From Acanthosepion esculentum (taxonomy: Eukaryota; Mollusca; Cephalopoda; Sepiida; Sepiidae), in the NCBI GenBank assembly GCA_964036315.1, contig CAXIWW010000817.1, forward strand, positions 6,979,501 to 7,043,500: a stretch of 64,000 bases of DNA, written 5' to 3'. The notes under the pieces are model-generated. The model saw only the letters and a list, made by a program, of their open reading frames with translations. It searched no databases and was not told where the DNA came from. Position numbers and translations under genes: made by a program. Shown here piece by piece: positions 35,534 through 48,293 of the stretch (positions are counted from its first letter, which is position 1; each line of letters starts with the position of its first letter).

Positions 35534-38500
35534 ATCAGCTGTTGGCACTTTTGCAATCAGCTTTTGGCACTGTTACTATCAGCTGTTGGCACTTTTGCTA
35601 TCAGCTGTTGGCACTTTTGCTATCAGCTTTTGGCACTTTTGCTATCAGCTGTTGGCATTTTTGCTATCAGCTTTTGGCACTTTTGCTATGAGCTGTTGGC
35701 ATTTTTGCTATCAGCTGTTGGCACTTTTGCTATCAGCTGTTGCACTTTTGCTATCATCTGTGGTGCTGTTGGCACTTTTGCTATCAACTGGTGTTTTTCG
35801 CAAGTTTTTATAGAAACAAGTATTTTTATACATTCATAGTGTTTTTTTTTAGTGGGGGGTCACTATTTGCTCATAGCTGGGACCCTTTGTGATCAGAAGC
35901 CTTGCTCTCAGATGTAGTTTGTAGTCATACCTAGGACTATTTGGCACTGTGGTGCTGTTGGCACTTTCGGTATCAGCTGTTGGCACCTTTGCTATCAGCT
36001 GTTGGCACTTTTGGTATCAGCTGTTGGCACTTTTGCTCTCAACTGTTGGCACTTTTGCTATCAGCTGTGGTGCTGTTGGCATTTTCCTATCAACTGGTGT
36101 TCTTCGCAAGTTTTTATATAAACATGTATTTTTATACTTTCATAGTGTTTTTTTTTTAGTGGGGGGTCACTATTTGCTCATAGCTGGGAACCTTTGTGAT
36201 CAGAAGCCTTGCTGTCAGATGTAGTTGATAGTCATACCTAGGACTACTTGGCACTGTGCTGCTGTTGGCACCTTTGCTATCAGCTGTGTTGCTGTTGGCA
36301 CTCTTGCTACCAACTGGTGTTGTTCGAAAGTTTTTATATAAACATGTATTTTTATACTTTCATAGTGTTTTTTTTTAGTGGGGGCTCACTATTTGCTCAT
36401 AGCTGGTATCCTTTGTGATCAGAAGCCTTGCTGTCAGATGTAGTTTATAGTCATAAGTAGGATTAGTTGGCACTGTGGTGCTGTTGGCACTTTTGATATC
36501 AGCTGTTGGCACTTTTGCTATCAGCTTTGGTGCTGTTGGCACTTTTGCTATCAACTGGTGTTGTTCGCAAGTTTTTATATAAACATGTATTTTTATACAT
36601 TCATAGTGTTTTTTTTAGTGGGGGGTCATTATTTGCTCATAGCTTGGACCCTTTGTGATCAGAAGCCTTGCTGTCAGATATAGTTTATTGTCATACCTAG
36701 GACTAGTTGGCACTGTGGTGCTGTTGGCACTTTTGGTATCAGCTGTTGGCACCTTTGCTATCAGCTGTTGGCACTTTTGGTATCAGCTGTTGGCACTTTT
36801 GCTATCAGCTGGTGTTGTTCGCAAGTTTTTATATAAACATGTATTTTTTTACTTTCATAGTGTTTAATTTTTTAGTGGGGGGTCACTATTTTCTCATAAC
36901 TGGGACCCTTTGTGATCGGAAGCCTTGCTGTCAGATTTAGTTTATACTCATACCTAGGACTATTTGACACTGTGGTTCTGTTGGCACTTTTGGTATCAGC
37001 TGTTGGCACCTTTGCTATCAGCTGTTGGCACTTTTGGTATCAGCTGTTGGCACTTTTGCTATCAGCTGTTGGCACTTTTGCTATCAGCTGTGGTGCTGTT
37101 GGCACATTTGCTATCAACTGGTGTTGTTCGCAAGTTTTTATATAAACATGTATTTTTATACTTTCATAGTGTTTTTTTTTAGTTGGGGTCACTATTTGCT
37201 CATAGCTGGGAACCTTTGTGATCAGAAGCCTTGCTGTCAGATGTAGTTTATAGACATACCTAGGACTAGTTGGCACTGTGGTGCTGTTGGCACTTTTGCT
37301 ATCAGCTTTTTGCACATTTGGTATCAGCTGTTGGCACTTTTGATATCTGGTGTTAGCACTTTTGCTATCAGCTTTTGGGACTTTTGCTATCAGCTGTTGC
37401 CACTTTTGATATCAGCTGTTGCACTTTTGCTATCAGCTGTTGGGACTTTTGCTATCAGCTGTTGCCACTTTTGCTATCATCTGTGGTGCTGTTGGCACTT
37501 TTGCTATCAACTGGTGTTTTTCGCAAGTTTTTATAGAAACATGTATTTTTATACATTCATAGTGTTTTTTTTTAGTGGGGGGTCACTATTTGCTCATAGC
37601 TGGGACCCTTTGTGATCAGAAGCCTTGCTCTCAGATGTAGTTTATAGTCATACCTAGGACTATTTGGCACTGTGGTGCTGTTGGCACTTTTGGTATCAGC
37701 TGTTGTCACCTTTGCTATCAGCTGTTGGCACTTTTGGTATCAGCTGTTGGCACTTTTGCTCTCAACTGTTGGCACTTTTGCTATCAGCTGTGGTGCTGTT
37801 GGCACTTTTGTTATCAACTGGTGTTCTTCGCTAGTTTTTATATAAACATGTATTTTTATACTTTCATTGTGTTTTTTTGTAGTGGGGGGTCACTATTTGC
37901 TCATAGCTGGGACCCTTTGTGATCAGAAGCCTTGCTGTCAGATGTAGTTTATAGTCATACCTAGGACTAGTTGGCACTGTGGTGCTGTTGGCACTTTCGC
38001 TATCAGCTTTTGGCACTTTTGGTATCAGCTGTTGGCACTTTTGCTATCAGGTGTTGGCACTTTTGCTATCAGCTGTTGGGACTTTTGCTATCAGCTGTTG
38101 GCACTTTTGCTATCAGCTGTTGCACTTTTGCTATCAGCTGTGGTGCTGTTGGCACTTTTGCTATCAACTGGTGTTTTTCGCAAGTTTATATAGAAACATG
38201 TATTTTTATACATTCATAGTGTTTTTTTTTTAGTGGGGGTCACTATTTGCTCATAGCTGGGAACCTTTGTGATCAGAAGCCTTGCATTCAGATGTAGTTT
38301 ATAGTCATAACTAGGACTAGTTGGCAATGTGGTACTGTTGGCACTTTTGCTATCAGCTGTTGGCACTTTTGCTATCAGCTGTTTCACTTTTGCTATCAGC
38401 TGTGGTGCTGTTGGCACTTTTGCTATCAACTGGTGTTTTTCGCAAGTTTATATAGAAACATGTATTTTTATACATTCATAGTGTTTTTTTTTTAGTGGGG
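35524..38500 (+). repeat. Local spacer subfamily with TATAGAAACA core
   Basis: Four spacers (near 35813, 37536, 38190 and 38450) carry TATAGAAACA in place of TATATAAACA. Three of the four are preceded by a short variant monomer GCTGTTGCAC or GCTGTTTCAC, and three or more by GGTGTTTTTCGC. Ordinary cores (36115-37138, 37845) lie between them. Shared linked changes indicate local spread of one variant unit by duplication. Confidence 0.78.
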
Positions 38501-41500
38501 GTCACTATTTGCTCATAGCTGGGACCCTTTGTGATCAGAAGCCTTGCTGTCAGATGTAGTTTATAGTCATACCTAGGACTAGTCGGCACTGTTGTGCTGT
38601 TGGCACTTTTGCTATCAGCTGTTGGCACTTTTGCTCTCAGCTGTTGGCACTTTTGTTATCAGCTGTTGGCACTTTTGCTCTCAGCTGTTGGCACTTTCGC
38701 TATCAGCAGTTGGCAATTTTGCTATCAGCTGTTTGCACTTTTGCTATCAGCTGTTGGCACATTTGCTATCAGCTGTTGGCACTTTGCTATCAGCTGTGGT
38801 GCTGTTGGGACTTTTGTTATCATCTGTTGGCACTTTTGCTATCAGCTGTTGGCACTTTTGCTATCAGCTGTGGTGCTGTTGGCACTTTTGCTATCAACTG
38901 GTGTTGTTCGCAAGTTTTTATATAAACATGTATTTTTATACATTCATAGTGTTTTTTTTTAGTGGGGTGTCACTATTTGCTCATAGCTGGGACCCTTTGT
39001 GATCAGAAGCCTTGCTGTCAGATGTAGTTTATATTCATACCTAGGACTAGTTGGCACTGTGGTGCTGTTGGCACTTTTGCTATCAGCTGTTGGCACTTTT
39101 GCTATCAGCTGTTGGCACTTTGCAATCAGCTGTGGTGCTGTTGGCACTTTTGCTATCAACTGGTGTTGCTCGCAAGTTTTTATATAAACATGTATTTTTA
39201 TACTTCCATAGTGTGTTTTTTTAGTGGGGGGTTATTTGCTCATAGCTGGGACCGTTTGTGATCAGAAGACTTGCTGTCAGATGTAGTTTATAGTCATATC
39301 TAGGACTAGTTGGCACTGTTGTGCTGTTGGCACTGTTGCTATCCGCTGTTGGCACTTCTGCTATCAGCTGTTGGCACTTATGCTATCAGCTTTTGGCACT
39401 TTTGCTATCAGCTGTTGGCACTTTTGCTATCAGCTGTTGGCACTTTTGCTATCAGCTTTTGGCACTTTTGCTATCATCTGTTGGCACTTTTGCTATCAGC
39501 TGTTGGCACTTTTGATATCAGCTTTTGGCACTTTTGAAATCAGCTGTTGGCACTTTTGCTGTCAGCTGTTGGCACTTTTGCTATCAGCTGTCTTGCTGTT
39601 GGCACTTTTGCTATCAACTGGTGTTGTTCGCAAGTTTTTATTAAAACATGTATTTTTATACTTTCATAGTCTTTTTTTTTTAGTGGGGGGTCACTATTTG
39701 CTCATAGCTGGGACCTTTTGTGATCAGAAGACTTGCTGTCAGATGTATTGTATAGTCATACCTAGGACTAGTTGGCACTGTGGTGCTGTTGGCACTTTTG
39801 CTATCAGCTGTTGGCTCATTTGCTATTACCTGTTGGAACTTTTGCTATCAGCTGTGGTGCTGTTTGAACTTTTTCTATCAACTGGTGTTGTTGGAAAGTT
39901 TTTATATAAACATGTATTTTTATACTTTCATAGTTTTTTTTTTTTTAGTGGGGGGTAACTATTTTCTCATAGCTGGGACCCTTTGTGATCTGAAGCCTTG
40001 CTGTCAGATGTAGTTCATAGTCATACCTAGGACTAGTTGGCAATGTGGTGCTGTTGGCACTTTTGCTATCCGCTGTTAGCACTTATGCTATCAGCTGTTG
40101 GCACTTTTGCTATCAGCTTTTGGCACTTTTGCTATCAGCTGTTGGCACTTTTGATATCAGCTTTTGGCACTTTTGAAATCAGCTGTTGGCACTTTTGCTA
40201 TCAGCTATGGTGCTGTTGGCACTTTTGCTATCAACTGGTGTTTTTCGCAAGTTTTTATATAAACATGTATTTTTATACTTTCATAGTGTTTTTTTTTTAG
40301 TGGGGGGGCCATTATTTGCTCATAGCTGAGACCCTTTGTGATCAGAAGCCTTGCTGTCAGATGAAGTTTATAGTCATACCTAGGACTAGTTGGCACTGTG
40401 GAGCTGTTGGCACTTTTGCTATCAGCTGTTGGCACTTTTGCTATCAGCTGTTGTCACTTTTGCTATCAGCTGTAGTGCTGTTGGCACTTTTGCTATCAAC
40501 TGGTGTTGTTCGCAAGTTTTTATATAAACATGTATTTTTATACTTTCATAGTGTTTTTTTTTTAGTGGGGTCACTATTTGCTCATAGCAGGGACCCTTTA
40601 TGATCAGAAGCCTTGTTGTCAGATGTAGTTTATAGTCATACCTAGGACTAGTTGGCACTGTGGTGCTGTTGGCACTTTTGCTATCCGCTGTTTGCACTTT
40701 TGCTATCAGCTGTTGGAACTTTTGCTATCAGCTGTTGGCACTTTTGGTATCAGCTGTTGGAACTTTTGCTATCAGCTGTTGGAACTTTTGCTATCAGCTG
40801 TTGGCACTTTTGGTATCAGCTGTTGGAACTTTTGGTATCAGCTGTTGGCACTTTTGCTATCAGCTGTGGTGCTGTTGGCACTTTTGCTATCAACTGGTGT
40901 TGTTCGCAAGTTTTTTATATAAACACGTATTTTTATACATTCATTGGGTTTTTTTTTAGTGGGGGGTCACTATTTTCTCATAGCTGGGACCATTTGTGAT
41001 CAGAAGCCTTGCTGTCAGATGTAGTTTATATTCATACCTAGGACTAGTTGGCACTGTGGTGCTGTTGGCACTTTTGCTATCAGCTGTTGGCACTTTTGCT
41101 ATAAGCTTTTGGCACTTTTGAAATCAGCTGTTGGCACTTTTGCTATCAGCTGTTGGCACTTTTGCTATCAGCTGTGGTGCTGTTGGCACTTTTGTTATCA
41201 ACTGGTGTTGTTCGCAAGTTTTTATTAAAACATGTATTTTTATACTTTCAGAGTGTTTTTTTTTTAGTGGGGGGCACTATTTGCTCATAGCTGGGACCGT
41301 TTGTGATCAGAAGCCTTGCTCTCAGAAGTAGTTTATAGTCATACCTTGGACATGTGGCACTGTGGTGCTGTTGGCACTTTTGCTATCAGCTGTTGGCACT
41401 TTTGCTATCACCTGTTGGCACTTTTGCTATCAGCTGTGGTGCTGTTTGCACTTTTGCGATCAGCTGTGGTGCTGTTGGCACTTTTGTTATCAACTGGTGT

Positions 41501-41777
41501 TGTTCGCAAGTTTTTATATAAACATGTATTTTTATACTTTCATAGAGTTTTTTTTTTAGTGGGGGGTCATTATTTGCTCATAGCTGAGACCCTTTGTGAT
41601 CAGAAGCCTTGCTGTCAGATGTAGTTTATAGTCATACCTAGGACTAGTTGGCACTGTGGAGCTGTTGGCACTTTTGCTATCAGCTGTTGGCACTTTTGCT
41701 ATCAGCTGTTGGAACTTTTGCTATCAGCTGTTGGCACTTTTGCTATCAGCTGTAGTGCTGTTGGCACTTTTGCTATC

Positions 41778-41944
41778 AACTGGTGTTGTTCGCAAGTTTT
41801 TATATAAACATGTATTTTTATACTTTCATAGTGTTTTTCTTTTTAGTGGGGGGTCACTATTTGCTCATAGCTGGGACCCTTTATGATCAGAAGCCTTGCT
41901 GTCAGATGTAGTTTATAGTCATACCTAGGACTAGTTGGCACTGT
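41778..41944 (+). repeat. Representative satellite B spacer
   Basis: A near-consensus example showing the conserved elements in order. AACTGGTGTTGTTCGCAAG is a diverged piece of monomer. The palindrome TTTATATAAA is at 41799-41808. A poly-T tract with one C lies at 41834-41844. GGGTC (41851-41855) can pair with GACCC (41875-41879), and CTAT (41857-41860) with ATAG (41867-41870), giving a possible hairpin. TGATCA is at 41884-41889. CCTAGG (41924-41929) directly abuts ACTAGT (41930-41935). The spacer then returns to monomer through TTGGCACTGTGG. No open frame of note is confined to it and I recognise no known element. Whether it is transcribed or bound by a protein cannot be told from sequence. 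Confidence 0.85.
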
Positions 41945-42769
41945 GGAGCTATTGGCACTTTTGCTATCAGCTGTTGGCACTTTTGCTATCAGCTGTTGGC
42001 ACTTTTGCTATCAGCTGTTGGCACTTTTGCTATCAGCTGTGTTTCTGTTGGCATTTTTGCTATCAACTGGTGTTGTTCACAAGTTTTTATATAAACATGT
42101 ATTTTTATACTTTCATAGTGTTTTTTTTTTGTGGGGGGTCACTATTTGCTCATAGCTGTGATCAGAACCCTTGCTGTCAGATGTAGTTTATAGTCATGCA
42201 TAGGACTAATTGGCAATGTGGTGCTGTTGGCACTTTTGCTATCAGCTGTTGGCACTTTTGCTATCAGCTGTTGGCACTTTTGCTATCAAATGGTGTTGAC
42301 CGCAAGTTTTTTTATAAACATGTATTTTTATACATTCATAGTGTTTTTTTTTAGTGGGCGGTCACTATTTGCTCATAGCTTGGACCCTTTGTGATCAGAA
42401 GCCTTGCTGTCAGATATAGTTTATAGTCATACCTAGGACTAGTTGGCACTGTGGTGCTGTTTGCACTTTTGCTATCAGCTGTTAACACTTTTTCTATCAG
42501 CTGTTGGCACTTTTGGTATCAGCTGTTGACATTTTGATATCAGCTTTTGGCACTTTTGGTATCAGCTGTTGGCACTTTTGCTATCAGCTGTTGGCACTTT
42601 TGCTATCAACTGGTGTTGTTCGCAAGTTTTTATATAAACATGTATTTTTATAATTTCATAGTGTTTTTTTTTTTAGTGGGGGGTCACTATTTGCTCATGG
42701 CTGGGACCCTTTGTGATCAGAAGCCTAGCTGTCAGATGTAGTTTATAGTCATAACTAGGATTAGTTGGC

Positions 42770-43375
42770 ACTGTGGTGGTGTTGGCACTTTTGCTATTAG
42801 CTGTTGGCACTTTTGCTATTAGCTGTTGGCACTTTTGCTATCAGCTGTTGGAACTTTTGCTATCAGCTGTTGGCACATTTGCTATCAGCTTTTGGCACTT
42901 TTGCTATCAGCTGTTGGCACTTTTGTTATCAGCTGTTGGCACATTTGCTATCAGCTTTTGGCACTTTTGCTATCAGCTGTTGGCACCTTATGTATAATCT
43001 GTTGGCACTTTTGCTATCAGCTGTTGGCACATTTGCTATCAGCTGTTGGCACTTTTGCTATCAGCAGTTGGCACTTTTGCTATCAGCTTTCGGCACATTT
43101 GGTATCAACTGTTGGCACTTTTGCTATCAGCTGTTGGCACTTTTGCTATCAGCTGTTGGCACTTTTGCTATCAGCTTTTGGCACTTTTGGTATCAGCTGT
43201 TGGCACTTTGGCTATCAGCTGTTGGCACTTTTGCTATCAGCTGTTGGCACTTTTGCTATCAGCTGTTGGCACTTTTGCTATCAGTTTGGCACTTTTGGTA
43301 TCAGCTGTTGGCACTTTTGCTATCAGCCGTTGGCACTTTTGCTATCAGCTGTGGTGCTGTTGGCACTTTTGCTAT
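42770..43375 (+). repeat. Long run of 22-bp monomers
   Basis: About 27 consecutive 22-mers without a spacer. Distinctive variants are GCTATTAGC (first two), CACCTTATGTATAATC, GCAGTTGGC, CTTTCGGCAC and a 17-bp short monomer ending CAGTTTGGC. The run is duplicated at 49404-50009. Confidence 0.9.
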
Positions 43376-46040
43376 CAACTGGTGTTGTTCGCAAGTTTTT
43401 ATATAAACATGTATTTTTATAATTTCATAGTGTTTTTTTTTTAGTGGGGGGTCACTATTTGCTCATAGCTGGGACCCTTTGTGGTCAGAAGACTTGCTGT
43501 CAGATCTAGTTTATAGTCATACCTAGGACTAGTTGGCACTGTGGTGCTGTTGGCACTTTTGCTATCAGCTGTTGGCACTTTTGCTATCAGCTGCTGGCAC
43601 TTTTGCTATCAGCTGTTGGCACGTTTGCTATCAGCTTTTGGCATTTTGCTATCAGCTGTTGGCACTTTTGCTATCAACTGGTGTTGTTCGCAAGTTTTTA
43701 TAAAAACATGAATTATTATACTTTCATAGTGTTTTTTTATAGTGGGGGGACACTATTTGCTCATAGCTGGGACCCTTTGTGATCAGAAGCCTTGCTGTCA
43801 GATGTAGTTTATAGTCATACCTAGGACTAGTTGGCACTGTGGTGCGTTTGGCACTTTTGCTATCAGCTGTTGGCACTTTTGCTATCAGCTGTTGGCACTT
43901 TTGCTATCAGCTGTTGGCACTTTTGCTATCAGCTGTGGTGCTGTTGGCACTTTTGCTATCAACTGGTGTTGTTCGCAAGTTTTTATATAAACATGAATTT
44001 TTAGAATTCCATAGTGTTTTTTTTTTAGTGGGGGCTCACTATTTGCTCATAGTTGGGACCCTTTGTGATCAGAAGCCTTGCTGTCAGTTGTAGTTTATAA
44101 TCATACCTAGGACTAGTTGGCACTGTGGTGCTGCTGGCACTTTTGCTATCAGCTGTTGGCACTTTTGCTATCAGCTGTTGGCACTTTTGCTATCAGCTGT
44201 TGGCACTTTTGCTATCAGCCGTTGGCACTTTTGCTATCAGCTGTGGTGCTGTTGGCACTTTTGCTATCAACTGGTGTTGTTCGCAAGTTTTTATATAAAC
44301 ATGCATTTTTATACTTTCATAGTGGGTTTTTTTTAGTGGGGGGGTCACTATTTGCTCATAGCTGGGACCCTTTGTGATCAGAAGCCTTGCTGTCAGATGT
44401 AGTTTATAGTCATACCTACGACTAGTTGGCAATGTGGTGCTGTTGGCACTTTTGCTATCAGCTGTTGGCACTTTTGCTATCAGCTGTTGGAACTTTTGCT
44501 ATCAGCTGTTGGCACATTTGCTATCAGCTTTTGGCACTTTTGCTATCAGCTGTTGGCACTTTTTTCTATCAGCTGTTGGCACTTTTGTTATCAGCTGTTG
44601 AAACATTTGCTATCAGCTTTTGGCACTTTTTCTATCAGCTGTTGGCACCTTTGGTATAATCTGTTGGCACTTTTGCTATCAGCTGTTGGCACATTTGCTA
44701 TCAGCTGTTGGCACTTTTGCTATCAGCAGTTGGCACTTTTGCTATCAGCTTTCGGCACATTTGGTATCAGCTGTTGGCACTTTTGCTATAAGCTGTTGGC
44801 ACTTTTGCTATCAGCTGTTGGCACTTTTGCTATCAGCTTTTGGCACTTTTGGTATCAGCTGTTGGCACTTTGGCTACCAGCTGTTGGCACTTTTGCTATC
44901 AGCTGTGGTGCTGTTGGCACTTTTGCTATCAGCTGTTGGCACTTTTGCTATCAGCTGTTGGCACTTTTGCTATCAATTTTGGCACTTTTGCAATCAGCTG
45001 TTGGCAATTTTGTTATCAACTGGTGTTGTTCACAAGTTTTTATATAAACATTAATTTTTATACTTTCATAGTGTTTTTTATAGTGGGGGGTCACTATTTG
45101 CTCATAGCTGGGACCCTTTGTGATCAGAAGCCTTGCTGTCGGATGTAGTTTATAGTCATACCTAGGACTAGTTGGCACTGTGGTGCGTTTGGCACTTTTG
45201 CTATCAGCTGTTGGCACTTTTGCTATCAGCTTTTGGCACATTTGCTATCAGCTGTTGGCACTTTTGCTATCAGCTGTTGGCACTTTTGCTATCAGCTGTG
45301 GTGCTGTTGCCACTTTTGCTATCAACTGGTGTTGTTCCCAAGTTTTTATATAAATATGTATTTTTATACATTCATAGTGTTTTTATTTTAGTGGGGGGTC
45401 ACTATTTGCTCATAGCTGGGACCCTTTGTGATCAGAAGCCTTGCTGTCAGATGTAGTTTATTGTCATGCCTACGACTAGTTGGCAATGTGGTGCTGTTGG
45501 CACTTTTGCTATCAGCTGTTGGCACATTTGCTATCAGCTTTTGGCACTTTTGGTATCAGCTGTTAGGCACTTTTGCTATCAGCTGTTGGCACTTTTGCTA
45601 TCAGCTGTTGGCACTTTTTTCTATCAGCTGTTGGCACTTTTGTTATCAGCTGTTGGCACATTTGCTATCAGCTTTTGGCACTTTTGCTATCAGCTGTTGG
45701 CACTTTTGCTATCAGCTGTTGGCACTTTTGCTATCAGCTGTTGTCACCTTTGTTATAATATGTTGGCAGTTTTGCTATCAGCTGTTGGCATTTTGCTGTC
45801 AGCAGTTGGCACTTTTGCTATCAGCTTTCGGCACATTTGGTATCAGCTGTTGGCACTTTTGGTATCAGCTGTTGGCACTTTGGCTATCAGCTGTTGGCAC
45901 TTTTGCTATCAGCTGTTGGCACTTTTGCTATCAGCTGTTGTCACCTTTGTTATAATATGTTGGCAGTTTTGCTATCAGCTTTTGGCATTTTGCTATCAGC
46001 AGTTGGCACTTTTGCTATCAGCTGTTGGCACTTTTGCTAT

Positions 46041-46608
46041 CAGCTGTTGGAACTTTTGGTATCAGCTGTTGGCACTTTTGCTATCAGCTTTTTGCAGTTT
46101 TGGTATCAGCTGTTGGCACTTTTGCTATCAGCTGTGGTGCTGTTGGCACTTTTGCTATCAACTGGTGTTGTTCGCAAGTTTTTATATAAACATGTATTTT
46201 TATACTTTCATAGTGTTTTTTTTTAATGGGGGGTAACTATTTGTTCATAGCTGGGACCCATTGTGATCAGAAGCCTTGCTGTCAGATGTAGTTTATAGTC
46301 ATACCTAGGACTAGTTGGCACTGTGGTGCTGTTGGCACTTTTGCTATCAGCTGTTGGCACTTTTGCTATCAGCTGTTGGCACTTTTGCTATCAGCTGTGG
46401 TGCTGTTTGCACTTTTGCTATCAACTGGTGTTGTTCGCAAGTTTTTATATAAACATGTATTTTTATGATTTCATAGTTTTTTTTCGTTTTTAGTGGATGA
46501 TCACTATTTGCTCATAGCTGGGACCCTTTGTGATCAGAAGCCTTGCTGTCAGATGTAGTTTATAGTCATACCGAGGAATAGTTGGCACTGTGGTGGTGTT
46601 GGCACTTT
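46041..46608 (+). repeat. Duplicated satellite B segment, copy 1 (offset 1677-1678)
   Basis: Matches 47718-48285. Shared rare features are GCTTTTTGCAGTTTTGG, an AATGGGGGGTAAC spacer variant with TTTGTTCATAG and GACCCATTGTG, a poly-T interrupted by CG (TTTTCGTTTTT), and ATACCGAGGAATAG. The offset shifts by one at a poly-T tract of 9 versus 10 T. Confidence 0.88.
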
Positions 46609-47717
46609 TGCTATCAGTTGTTGGCACTTTTGCTATCAGCTTTTGGCACTTTCGGTATCAGCTTTTGGCGCTTTTACTATCAGCTGCTGGCACTTTTGCT
46701 ATCAGCTGTTGACACTTTTGCTATCAGTTTTGGCACTTTTGCTATCAGCTGTTGGCACTTTTGCTATCAACTGTTGTTGTTCACAACTTTTTATATACAC
46801 ATGAATTTTTATACTTTCATAGTGTTTTTTTATAGTGGGGGGTCACTATTTGCTCATAGCTGGGACCCGTTGTGATCAGAAGCCTTGCTGTCGGATGTAG
46901 TTTATAGTCATACCTAGGACTAGTTGGCACTGTGGTGCTGGTGGCACTTTTGCTATCAGCTGTTGGCACATTTCTATCAGCTGTTGGCACTTTTGCTATC
47001 AGTTTGGCACTTTTGGTATCAGCTGTTGGCACTTTGCTATCAGCTTTTTGCAGTTTTGGTATCAGCTGTTGGCACTTTTGCTATCAGCCGTTGGCACTTT
47101 TGCTATCAGCTGTGGTGCTGTTGGCACTTTTGCTATCAACTGGTGTTGTTCGCAAGTTTTTATATAAATATGTATTTTTATACTTTCATAGTGTTTTTTT
47201 TAATGGGGGGTAACTATTTGTTCATAGCTGGGACCCTTTGTGATCAGAAGCCTTGATGTCAGATGTAGTTTATAGTCATACCTAGGACTAGTTGGCACTG
47301 TGGTGATGTTGGCACTTTTGCTATCAGCTGTTGGCACTTTTGCTATCAGCCGTTGGCACTTTTGCTATCAGCTGTGGTGCTGTTGGCACTTTTGCTATCA
47401 ACTGTTGGCACTTTTGCTATCAGCTGCTGGCACTTTTGCTATCAGCTGTTGGCACGTTTGCTATCAGCTTTTGGCATTTTGCTATCAGCTGTTGGCACTT
47501 TTGCTATCAACTGGTGTTGTTCGCAAATTTTTATATAAACATGAATTATTATACTTTCATAGTGTTTTTTATAGTGGGGGGTCACTATTTGCTCATAGCT
47601 GGGACCCTTTGTGATCAGAAGCCTTGCTGTCAGATGTAGTTTATAGTCATACCTAGGACAAGTTGGCACTGTGGTGATGGTGGCACTTTTGCTATCAGCT
47701 GTTGGCACTTTTGCTAT

Positions 47718-48285
47718 CAGCTGTTGGAACTTTTGGTATCAGCTGTTGGCACTTTTGCTATCAGCTTTTTGCAGTTTTGGTATCAGCTGTTGGCACTTTT
47801 GCTATCAGCTGTGGTGCTGTTGGCACTTTTGCTATCAACTGGTGTTGTTCGCAAGTTTTTATATAAACATGTATTTTTATACTTTCATAGTGTTTTTTTT
47901 TTAATGGGGGGTAACTATTTGTTCATAGCTGGGACCCATTGTGATCAGAAGCCTTGCTGTCAGATGTAGTTTATAGTCATACCTAGGACTAGTTGGCACT
48001 GTGGTGCTGTTGGCACTTTTGCTATCAGCTGTTGGCACTTTTGCTATCAGCTGTTGGCACTTTTGCTATCAGCTGTGGTGCTGTTTGCACTTTTGCTATC
48101 AACTGGTGTTGTTCGCAAGTTTTTATATAAACATGTATTTTTATAATTTCATAGTTTTTTTTCGTTTTTAGTGGGGGATCACTATTTGCTCATAGCTGGG
48201 ACCCTTTGTGATCAGAAGCCTTGCTGTCAGATGTAGTTTATAGTCATACCGAGGAATAGTTGGCACTGTGGTGGTGTTGGCACTT
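47718..48285 (+). repeat. Duplicated satellite B segment, copy 2 (offset 1677-1678)
   Basis: Partner of 46041-46608. It runs directly into the copy of 41660-44361, so a recombination joint lies near 48280-48295, within the monomers just after GTGGTGGTGTTGG. Confidence 0.88.
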
Positions 48286-48293
48286 TTGCTATC

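Larger units (their letters stand above)
41660..44361 (+). repeat. Recent 2.7-kb duplication in satellite B, copy 1 (offset 6634)
   Basis: Matches 48294-50995 base for base at a constant offset of 6634 over about 2.70 kb. It includes eight or nine spacers and rare variants such as CTGTGGAGCTATTGG, CATAGCTGTGATCAG (a spacer missing GGGACCCTTTG), AAATGGTGTTGACCGC and GTTAACACTTTTTC. I noticed about three substitutions: two in a poly-T tract near 42342/48976 and one near 42463/49097. It ends near 44361, where GCTGGG here reads GTTGGG in the partner. Confidence 0.92.
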
